From Elysia chlorotica (taxonomy: Eukaryota > Mollusca > Gastropoda > Plakobranchidae): a DNA stretch of 64,000 nt. Of this stretch, positions 12,301 through 24,300 are shown in pieces (within the stretch, counting starts at the first letter, position 1; each line of letters begins with the position of its first letter). Location of the stretch: NCBI GenBank assembly GCA_003991915.1, contig RQTK01000107.1, forward strand, positions 676,622 to 740,621, written 5' to 3'. The notes beneath the pieces were generated by a model. It had not been told where the DNA came from. It did no database searches and saw nothing but the letters and a program-made list of their open reading frames with translations. A program made the position numbers and the translations under genes.

Positions 12301-15300
12301 ATTGTTTCGTCCTATCTATATATTTATTGTTACAGCAAAAATAAAATTTCATATTCAATTTTCTTGTCATATTAATAACAGAAAACCACCAAGCATGAAT
12401 ATATATTTCACAATGCTAATGTCTTGAGATGAACAAATTAAAAGACGACTGGTTTGTCATAAATCACAGTTTATTAAGATTAAAGGGAACTGAAAAATAA
12501 GTTACTATAAGTGAATGCAACCATGCAAAATTATTTAATGATTTCATTAGCATTACTAAAAAGAAACTGACAGAAAGAGTGACATGGCAATGATATGTTG
12601 CTTTGTTGTTGTTTTTCACAGATGTTGGTCTTTTTAGGTTTGTTTGTTTATTGTTTTGTTGAGTTGTGTTTTTTGTTACAGTCTCAGATTTTCAGGTGTT
12701 TTTATTTAAAGAATTGCCCTGTCTTTTTAATCAGAACCAGAAAAATACATCTGACTCTGGAAATGCAACGATTTTATCATCCCAATGGTGCTTTCTTGAC
12801 TGTAAGTGTACATAGTTTAAGCCAAAATTTGTTGCGGTTGTTTTGTTAGAAATATCATAAATATGGGAAGGACAAATTTGAAAAATTATCACCTCAAATT
12901 TTGAAGCTATAGAATATAGATGATTTATTCCATAGCTGTCTATCTTACACATATTTTTTTTCTCATGAATCTACATTCCGACTTAGAAATATCATAAATA
13001 TGGGAAGGACATTTAAAATTTATCACCTCAAATTTTGAAGTTATAGATTATTTCCGCATCGACAAGGCCCAGGAGGGGCTGCACTACATCACGGACATCT
13101 CCTCCGAGGACCTCTACATCCTTGACCCTGAGATGACCTCTGCCAGCCCTGGGCTCGGCTCCGCAGTCTCGGCCAATGGGAACGGACACCACATGCCTCG
13201 GGAGATGACGCTGCGTGGTAACGGCGCAGTGACGGGAGGGGAGGACGGGTCGCTCACCCTCAACTTCACGTTCCCGGTGACGCCGCCAAAGTCGCCCAAC
13301 CTGCTGCGGTGAGTGGGGGAGGGCAGAGCTTGGGGGTGGAAGGGGGGGTGGAAGGATTGCCCTGACAGCTGTACCTTTAGGTATTATTGTGGTCGACAAC
13401 AATGCAGATCTGGAGCATGTGCGAGAGGAGATTGACAAGGTCCTGACGGTAAGTGGCCACTTACATCCCTCACAGTTCCAAGGGTAGTAAGTACAACAGT
13501 GTTGTAAGCTTAGACCTCGACTAAGAACCTTTTTTTTTTTACTATTTTAAAATATCTTTAGTTGCATTTCTAAACTTAAAGCACTGTTGTATTTACCCTC
13601 CTTAATTTCTTTTGGATTGCTGTACTTAAGAAATATCATTGCCTTCATCAACCATTTTGTATACATTGTTTGGTCCTATCTATATATTTATTGTTACAGC
13701 AAAAATGAAATTTCATATTCAATTTTCTTGTCATATTAATAACAGAAAACCACCAAGTGTGAATATATATTTGACAATTCTAATGTCTTGAGAGCAACAA
13801 ATTTGGCACAAAAGTGAATGCAACCATGCAAAATTATTTAATGATTTCATTAGCATTACCTTGAACCTTGAACCTTGAAATGTTCGATGTTGTAGACCTT
13901 TCGATCTTTTCATCGGTCGAAATTGTATACTAAAAAGAAACTGACAGAAAGAATGACATGGCAATGATATGTTGCTTTGTTGTTGTTGTTTTTTATCAGA
14001 TGTTGGTCTTTTTAGTTTTTTTTGTTTATTGTTTTGTTGAGTTGTGTTTTTTGTAACAGCCTCAGATTTTCAGGTATTTTTATTTAACGAATTGCCCTAT
14101 CTTTTTAATTAGAACCAGAAAAACACATCTGACTCCGGAAATGCAACGATTTTATCATCCCAATGGTGCTTTCTTGACTGTAAGTGTACATACTTTAAGC
14201 CAAAATTTGTTGTGGTTGTTTTGTTAGAAATATCATAAATATGGGAAGGACAAATTTAAAATTTATCACCTCAACTTTTGAAGTTATAGATTATAGATGA
14301 TTTATTCGATAGCTGTCTATCATACATGTATTTGTTTTCTCATGAAGCTACATTCCGACTTCCAACATTTTCCTGCTGTCTCCAGCCACGACAGCCGAGC
14401 GATTTTTCCGCATCGACAAGGCCCAGGAGGGGCTGCACTACATCACGGACATCTCCTCCGAGGACCTCTACATCCTTGACCCTGAGCTGACCTCCGCCAC
14501 CCCTGGGCTCGGCTCAGCAGTCTCGGCCAATGGGAACGGACACCACATGCCTCGGGAGATGACGCTTCGTGGTAACGGCGCGGTCACGGGAGGGGAGGAC
14601 GGCTCGCTCACCCTCAACTTCACGTTCCCAGTGACGCCGCCAAAGTCGCCCAACCTGCTGCGGTGAGTGGGAGGGGGCGGGGGTTGGGGGGAGAGGGCGG
14701 AGGTTGGGGGAGGAAGGAAAGGCCCAATATCGAATTTGTCAGGCACTCTTTACTGGTTTACTAAATCCCAAAGTCTGACAGACTGTAGGAATTGTCTTGC
14801 CTTGTAAATCTTAGCATGGACTCTCTTTAGCAAGTAGAGGCTTAACCTTTGTTTAGCTTCACTATGTAGACAGTCATATGTGTAATAGTCTTCAGATGTT
14901 TCAATCGTGTATAGTCTGCTTTAGAACCTTCAGATTATCGCGATTGCATATACATGTATGTCTATTTGTATCGTTTTCTTATCCTTTTAGTGTTCAATAC
15001 ATGTGTAGATGTGTGTGTTTAATAATTTGAAGGGGAGACTTGATCTATATGATAACATTAACATCTAATTTTATGTTGCGAGCTCCCTGGTGGTATACAA
15101 ACTTATAACCTGGTTATCCTATAATTCATATAATTTAAAACTATTTTCGTGATAATGTGGTTGTAGACGCGATAATTGTGTGTGTTAGACCAACAAGTGT
15201 TTGAGATGGCATGTAGAATGCTGACTTTCAAATGTGGGAACAATTTTTTAAGTAATTTGTTCTTTACTGATGACCCATTTGACAACACTGCTCAGAACTG

Positions 15301-18300
15301 GTATTGCTTCATTGCTTCCTAGTTAAATATGGCATGGATGCTGAGACTTAGCTTTGAGTCTTTGGTCTCTGTTCCGCAACAGAACAACTCAGTGGCGTTG
15401 AATTTAGCATATGCATGAAGGATTCACTAACTGCCTCATGTTTCGCATATCATTAAAAAATTCTTACAGCTTGTTGATTTAGTTTATTTTATTAGTGTTC
15501 TTATTAAATGTGAAATGGTATAGAAAATGAAATATGCAAGTAGTTTGTTCCTCAATATGAGTTTTTCTAGATCACTTGAAGATATATTGGGGTTTTAATA
15601 CTCTACTTCAAAGAAAGGCACAAAACATTTGGCTCCCTTTACTCAAGATATTAGAAAATAAAATCCATAGAAATTTTAAACACGGTTATCAGCATTCTAT
15701 ACTGCAAGTCCCCAAACATATCACAGCTCCCCCTCTCTCTCCCACTTGTGTTGGAGCATGTGCAACTCTTCTAGCAAGTGGCTGAAGAAACAAAAATTGT
15801 CCATAAACATAAAGTTTTAAAAACCTTAGAATTAACAGTGGGTGATCTTTTTATTTACCGTTTTCTCTGATAAGTGATTCTTCATAGACCATGGTAATAG
15901 TTGGTGTGTTTGAGCCATTTTCTTTGTTGCATACATCTTCTTGGGTTTAAGGGATTTTTTTTTATTTTGTGCTTGTTTTTTTCTTCCTTGCGTCTGGCAG
16001 ACTGTTAAGGTGAGTGGTCCTCATCCCATCTCCAACCGCCTTCATTCCCGCCTTCTATTGTTTACCATTGTTCTTCAAGTCAATCTTTACATCTTAAAAT
16101 AATATTGACAGTCATAAAGCGTGTATTCTCCATGTGTTTTGTCAACCCTCCAGCATTAGGTATTTTTGTGAAAGTTTAATTTAAGGAGCAGAAGTTTCAT
16201 CAATTCACAACAGACTCTGAGGGGAAATTTTTTTCTTATTTGACAATTTATAGAAGTGAACATGAATAAAATGCAGAACCAAAAATACTTTCATGAAATT
16301 AAACCTGAAATTCAAATATCAATTTTCGTGCAGAAATGTTTAATACTACCCCTCGTGTAGATTCTTTTGTTTTCTTTTTTTTTTTCATTTTCATCTTTCT
16401 CAATATTAGACATAACTTTTTTTTACAAATAATTCAGTATTCAAACATCATCACGAGTACATGTATGGGCACTTAGAAATTGGAACGCAGTCACAAGTTT
16501 GTGTTTACCTTACTGATATTTGAAAGTTTGTTTTTTAAGAAAGTCGTTGTACATATATTGAAATTACTTTAAACTGTTGATGTTTTTCAATACATCAGTG
16601 TGTTCTTTTTTGTTTTTTAAGAATTCAAAAGAAATCCAGTAGGACTATGATGTTGTTTTCCTTAGTTTTCCATTTTTTCCTGAAATCAGTAGCATAGTGC
16701 TTTTTTGTTGTTGTTTTTCTCCTGTAAAGCCTTTAGGATCGTTTTCCAAGAATTTGACTCTCTTTTGTTGCCCTTCCAATGTGTATAAGATAACGTTTGC
16801 TTTAACTTTGTCAACTTGCATTATTATTCAACAACAGTCATTTCCTTGTGTAAATTGCGGTAGTGGAAATGTTTGTGAAACTGGCAACAAGCATTTTGAG
16901 GACTGAAGTTGACTATGTGATGCTAATGTCACTTACAGATCAAATTGCCTTTGATGGAATAAAGAAGATGACATTGCAGCTTGATTCAAACTTATTTTTT
17001 TTTAAGTTTGGTAAAGCACGAAGTAAAAGGTAACAATTCCTGGCAGTTTTTTTCAGTGGACTTTCTCTGCATGCTACCTACACAACCTAGTTATGGGTCT
17101 TCTTTTCTACTTCCTTACAATCTGTATTTCTATTGTTCTCTCAGGTGTCTCCGTCGTTTTCCGGCTAAAATTTTTTTTTTTAAGTTTGTTCCTCCTGGTG
17201 TTCACATACTCTGTCTTTGCTGATCCTCAATTTGAAAGTGTATCTCCCTGTTTGTCGCCCTGCTAGTGTAGTAGTGTAAGATCACAGATCACTGCTCTCC
17301 GTGGTGAAGCTTTGTAAGAATAACCTGTCCATCTTGCTCCCCTCCACTTAAAGCAGGCGTGTAAGCGATCCGCATCACAGGATCACCTGGAGTCCGCTAA
17401 TGTGAGTGATCGACAAGTTCAGTTTCTTTGCACACCTCACTCTAAGCTTTAGAATGGTGCTTGGAGCAATTGGGTCCGCTCTACAAGCAACTTTACCACA
17501 CATAAGCTTTTTTCGTTACCTTGATAAACTCGTTTTGTACAAGCATAACATTTGTCAGTGCTTCTTTTTGATGGTGGTTGTTTTCGCTTAGAATTTATAT
17601 TTTTTGGTAAATTGTTTTTCTTTTCATTGCTGCAGTTGTGTTACATAAGCAAACTTGTTGTTTATGTAACCATAATATGTAATAAAAGTCATTTTCTTCT
17701 CACATTTTGTTAGCATTTTTTCAGCAGAACGACTTAAATCTTGTCTTTTTTGTCTCTAAAGTGTGTTTATTTCCTGAACTTAGCATTTTAAAGCCTTCAT
17801 GGCGATTTTTTTCTCTGCTAATGTTAATGTCAACGAATAGGTTTCCTTGAAAAACTCTCATGCTTAGAAGAATTTGCTTCTTGCACGCAATCATATGATT
17901 GGCACACTTTCTCGTGTCGAATTGATGGCATGTTTTTTGTAGTTTTGTTGTTTTTTTGTGTGTTCAGAACATTGCCTCTGCAAATGTCTTGAAATAATTA
18001 TTGCTTTTTAATTCTTTTTGTCTTGTGTACATCTGTAGGCTTACATTTGTTTAATGAAAATGAATGTATCGTACTTTTTCAGCCTATGCACATTCAGTAA
18101 CATATTTCACCCTCACTTGCTTGATCCTTTTCAACATAAGAAAATAAAGAATCGTTAATCCTTTCCCTATAGAATGTACAAGTTAAGCATGGGGAGCGCT
18201 AGTCTTTCCTCTAACAAAAACTATCAGGGTTCATCAACTGCACTGAGGGATCCGACTCCTGTTGATGAGAGCTAACTAACTTAACCCAAACTCAAGCCAT

Positions 18301-21300
18301 GGCTGTTATCCTTGCTCTCTCCTTCACCCCTGTTTTCATACCTGCTGTGTTGACTTTGTTGGTGTGAGTTCACCCTGTTGTTGTGAACATTTGCCTTCCT
18401 TAGTCCAGACTATTTTCTTTATGTTGTGAACAGTTGCCTCCCCTCGCCCTGGCTATCTCCCTTCTTGCTGTGTTAACAGTTGCCTCCCCCTGCCCTGTCT
18501 CCCCTGTTGCTGTGAACAGTTACATTCCCTCGCCCTGAATAATTCCCTTACTGTGAACAGTTGCCTCTCCTTGCCCAATCTCCCTTCTTGCTGTGAACAG
18601 CTACCTCTCTTGCCCAATCTCCCTTCGTGCTGTGAACAGTTACCTCTCTTACCTAATCTTCTTTGCTGCTGTAAATAGTTACCTCCTCGCACCCTATCTC
18701 CAATGTTGCTGTGGACAGTTACACCCCCTCGCCCTGGTTATCTTCCTTGCTGCTTAAACAATTGCTTCCCCTGACCCTGGTTATCTCCCTTGCTGCTGTA
18801 AACAATTGCTTCCCCTGACCCTGACTATCTCCCTTCTTGCTGTAAACAATTGCTTCCCCTGACCCTGACTATCTCCCTTCTTGCTGTAAACAATTGCTTC
18901 CCCTGACCCTGACTATCTCCCTTCTTGCTGTAAACAATTGCTTCCCCTGACCCTGACTATCTCCCTTACTGTGAACAGTTACCTCCCCTGACCCTGACTA
19001 TATCCCTTGCTGCTGTACTTAATTGCTTCCCCTGACCCTGACTATGTCCCTTGCTGCTGTGCTCTGCAGATCCCCCGACTCGCTGGAGATGCTTCGACCG
19101 GCGGAGAGCGTGGAGAACCTACTGGCGGCACCGCAGCCTGGAAACAGGTGCTGACCTCACATCATCTCTCATTCCTTGGTTGCTGGAATCTCATCGAGAT
19201 AAACCCTTTTTAACACAAACTATGGCTTTATATAAACTGTTTCCAAAGCACCAATTCCCCTTTTTTTTCATCCCAAGTCATTTTGTAATATAATCTCGGG
19301 ATAAAACAAACTTTTAAGTTGACCCCAAAAAAGTTCATCTTAAGCAGGTTCCACCAAATATGGTTTACCTGAAAGCGACCTATACCAGTTTGGGAGGGGT
19401 AATGAGTGTGGGAATGGGCTGCTCGTTATATATTAAGATATTTGTGAGATGTTTTTCTGCCAGTGAAGGGAATAGGCTGTTGAATATTTCAGTTAATTGC
19501 GGGATGTTTGTAAACCAATTGAGTGAGTGTTTGGAAACAATTTCTTATTTGAACAAGAATAAGTAAGATAACAATTTGGGGCTTTTGTTCTCTGCTCTCT
19601 ACTCACTGCCTCTCTTCAATCCACTGTGTCTCTTCATCTTTGTATTAAAACTTAAAGAAAAGTGTTAAGATGTATAGATGGGCAGAGCCTGGGATGGGGA
19701 AAGTTACTACCATTGGAAAACGAGATACCATCACTGATCAGGGAACCAATGAGATCGGAAATAGGTAGACTTTCCTGTGAGAATCAAGAAAGTCAACATT
19801 TTTGTAAGGTACATGTATATTACAGTCCATAAAATGATTATGCAGTTGTATTGTAACTGAATCTGTTTGAAAATCCCTTGTAAAACTTGGCATGTATGAA
19901 TGTGATGAGAGGTTCTGGTATTTTACTTTCTTTGGTTTCCTGACACACCTTCATCGTTCTGTCTGTGCAGGTCTTGGCTAAAAATGTTTATTTTGTCCTC
20001 TGCTCCATGAGTCTTATAAATACTTAAGTACTTAACACAAGTTGTTTAAAGATACAGTAGAACTCGAATACAACACACTCGGACCCAAAGAACACCTTAC
20101 ATTCAACGAATAGATTAACATTCCGATTTTTCGTCTTCTTTGTATTTAGTAAACTAATCTGGATCAAACGAACTAGTCTCATACCCACCCACGGATCCAA
20201 CAACCCTCAAGTGCCTGAACGCTTACAAAGTTGCATAGCAGGCTATTAAATCTTTTTTATAACGAGACAACCAAAGCCGTGCCAGGTAACAAAAAATAAC
20301 ACTTCTCCCAAGAGCCAAGACTGCCACCATGTAGTATGGTGTACAGTAAAAGGGGCGAGTCGCAATGAAAAACGACAAGCGCAAGAAAGTTGTAGATAGA
20401 TGGGTGGAGGTGTGCTTTAATAACACCATCAATGTAGGGTTGCATTAGTGAGTCACATGTGCCTTCATGAACTATGCATTCAACGAACTATTAAAAATAA
20501 ACTAGCTAGTTCGTTGAGTGTGAGTGGTACTGTACTTTATGTTGGCAAAAAATGATGTAGTTTATGTTGGCAGAAAATGAAGACATGCATTGAAAAGTCA
20601 TGGTACTGTAGTTTATGTTGGTAGAGAATGAAGACATGCATTGAAAAGTCATACTTGCATGCATTCTTGGTTTAGAATTTTCTGTGCATAGTTAATTTTA
20701 AGTGAGAACAACATAGGCTGTAAATGTTTAGCACACATTGCACATGATGTTTTCTACATTAAAGCTTTGCAGAATCTCTAGTAATACTGCTTTGCCAAAT
20801 GTCATAAATAAATACAAACACTGCAGTGCTTTGGTGATTTGCAAGACCTGAAATCAAAATATGATATCCACACCCTGCTTGGCAAAATGTCACATGCACG
20901 ACAATCACCAGCTGAAGCTTCACAAATTGATGCTATGTTGAATTATTAATATTTTAGAGGCAGTAACTGTTTTGTAAGCAGTACAATGTATTTTTCGGTG
21001 CCTTGCTTTCAAATTTTGTTTGTACTTTATTTCTTTTCTTAAATAAACATTTAAAATGCAAATTATTTTTTCAACAAAAAAAAACTTTGTTGAGAGAAGG
21101 GAATGAAAGAAAAATATTTTAATTAATGATTTGCAGTAATAGTTTTGATTTTTGTTTTATTGCTTTTTCTGATAACCTGGTGATCTGTTTTTAGATAAAC
21201 CGTGAGCATCTCGGCTCTCTTTAAGATCGATAAGATCAATTTGGATATGGTAAAGGTTTATTTTTTAGCTCGTTAAAAATTTGAACCATTTAAATTTCCT

Positions 21301-24300
21301 AACGAACCTCCAAAAGATTGATGTTCACACACCGCGGTGGTCCAGTACCAAGTTCTCTGTTTGTCCACAGCAAGAAACTTTTTTTCGAGCCCCATCCCCT
21401 GATGTCCTAATTAATAAGTTCAAGTTATTTTCGTTTGGTTGTCAGCCCTTCTCCTACTCCCTCTATTACCATTCAGCCTTTTCCGTTGTCACCACAATTT
21501 TTTTTCTTTTTACATAATTATTTTTACATTGTGTGAAATTTGTCCCAACCAATTTTTTTTTCTTTCATTCATTTTTTGTTATTTGGGGGTTTGGTGGGCG
21601 TTTTTTTTTCTTTTTGGGGGGTTGCCTTCTTAGCCAGTAGAGAATTTTAAAACAAAATTGAATGTCATACTTGAAAAGTAACCAACCATATTATAATGTT
21701 AAGAAATAGTGTGTACAGTTAACTAAATCGTTAGTCAGAGCGAAAAGAGGCACAAGTTTTTAATTTATACATGTATTAAAATACTTACCAAGGGAACTTT
21801 AAATTAGACTCCTATAGCAGGCACGACGTGTAGCTTACTTGTAGCGTGTAGAGCCCCAGTGACGTCATCTGATTGGGGTTCCCCTGACCTAGTTTCTCCC
21901 TACAAGTCAGCTCTACATGCTACAGGTACATTTGTCCTGCAGGAGGTCTTCTACACGTCGACACTCTAAACATGTTTTTATCCACAATAAAGATTTGATT
22001 TTAAAAAAAACTTAAGCTATTTTTGCATTTTTTTCAAATTCTAGTCCATTGAAAAAAGTTGGGCACTGAAAGTAAATTTATTTTGATCGAAAAGTAGTTT
22101 CAAAATACATGCTTCCTAGCTGTCGGGTTTTTGTTAGGGTATGGATCCCGAGTATAGATTTTGTGATTTTATTATCCTTTGTTGTTTGTTCTTTACTTTT
22201 ACCAAGACCTGTGTTATCGCAGTAATATATAATAGGGACCTAGATCTAGATTTGATAATGTCTATACCCATACTTTTTAAACTTAAAATAAAAACAACAA
22301 AAGCTACAAGTCGACCTCTGGGTTATGCTGCTAAAAGGCTTTTCAGCCAAGCGGCGCCATATAGCGCGAGCCTCGTTTTCCTACACGCTACAGGTACACG
22401 TCAGAGCTACAAGTACGGTTGCTTAAACTCTCTATTAAGATTTTGTCTATTCCTCCTGTGAAATTAAATGCACTTTTCAAATATTTAGTTTGGCTATTGA
22501 AAAATTAGAGGCTCACAGATCCCTCGTCGTATGGACAAAGGTATAAAACAAGATGTACGGACAAAGATACTAAACATGACGTACAACTGAGGTTAACTAG
22601 ACATAGTTTTAGTCGGATTTAGGTATGAAAACTTATTTTTTACCTATAAGAAACAGAGCAGAACTGTGTGTAGCTCATGCCTGGTGTATGGCGCTCCCCA
22701 GCTCCGAACCCGGTTCCCCCAATGCGTCGACGAGCGGCCAGGACAAGCACTACACGTTCACAGCGGTGGCCAGCACACAGCCCGACAGCAAGCCCGCCTC
22801 GCTGATACTCTTTGACAAGCGTAAGGCATTAGAGGCAATGTATGACAATGTGAGGGTGATAGATGGCTATAGGGCATTATACACCATTTCATGATAAACT
22901 TGAGGCTGACAGTTAGCCCAAGGGCATTATACACCATTCCATGATAAACGTGAGGCTCACAGATAGCTATAGGGCATTGTACGTCATTTCATGATAAACT
23001 TTAGGCTGGCAGTTAGCTATAGGGCATTATTCACCATTTTATGATCAAAGCAAGGCTCACATATAGCCTTTGGGCATTATGGGCCATTTCATAATAAACG
23101 TTAGGCTGACAGATAGCCAGAGGGCATTATAAGCCATTCCATGATAAACGTGAGGCTCAGACATAGCTATAGGGCTTTACAGTGCATTCCTTGATAAACT
23201 TAAGACATTGACTAAAGCACAAAGCATTATAGACCATTACTTGGTAAATGTAAGGCAGCTACTAAACTATGGAGTATCAAAGACCATTAATTATCCAACA
23301 GGCCATTACTAATAACTTATGGCTGACACTTCTTAGTAACAAGGCATTATAAACTATTTCTTGCTTTCCATTTTGTACACATTGAAGCCTGTCTGAACAA
23401 AAGTTGTAACTTTATCAAATTTGCTTTATATGTACATGTATTAGTGGAAGTTAATTTTTATTATGAGGATGTAAGTATTTAAAGATTAAAGTACCATTAG
23501 AAGTGATGTGGATGCATGAAAGGATAAAACTAATATACAAGCAAAATTACAAATCACTGCTTAGTACTGTTCTGTTTCACCATCTTGGCATTGTCAGACA
23601 TCGGTCTTGGGTCTATATAGTGTTGACGTTGGATATTAAACCAACTAATGTCAACTCAACTCTTCACTCTCTTGGCATCTATTAATTCTGCTCTGCATGA
23701 AGTTTTGATGTCAAAGAATTGAAATATTTCTTTTGTTGAAAAAATGACACATTGCTTGTTATAGTGAAACAAACTTGTTTTTCAATTTGCATTAAGAATC
23801 ATAAAGGCGTGTTTCTTTGCTTTTTTCATGGTATTTTAGTGGTTGAAGTTATGAAAATTTGTGTTCATGTTGTATGCACATAAGTCGTGTGTATGTTCTC
23901 TATTTACAATATCTTTTTTCTTGAATCTTTGCAGAGTTAATTGATGCATCGAAACGAGGAGATATTCAAAAGGTAAAGTTAAAATTAGAACAGAATAATT
24001 TAATTGAGCATAATGATGTGCTTAAAACAAATGCTGCAAGGTGGAAAACTTACTTCATTGTTCATGAAATATAGGTCAAGTTGAAAAACTATTTAAAAGG
24101 GGAAAAAAAAGATACTTAACCCATGCGTTGCTTTGAAGGTCGCCTGACGGCCAGATGGCCAGTCTGGGTCTGGCACTGGTGACTGGGTGTGAAAAAATGG
24201 GCTGTGGCAGGACTGTTCACCTGGTTAACTAATGCTCTGAATGTTGCGCTGTGATAGCCAATATTTTTTTTCATTACTTCTAGACAAGTTCATAAAACTA

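Larger units (their letters stand above)
11997..14690. repeat. Tandem duplication of a three-exon DGK block
   Basis: Copy 1 is about 11997-13355 and copy 2 about 13356-14690. Exons and introns are both highly similar, and copy 2 begins at the same TTGCCCTGACAG as copy 1. Copy 2 has an extra segment of about 66 bp (about 13858-13925) and lacks about 60 bp of copy 1 near 12435-12520. Copy 1 is rearranged before its third exon: about 65 bp around AAATATCATAAATATGGG recurs at about 12849 and 12987, and the sequence then jumps into the exon. Confidence 0.93.
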
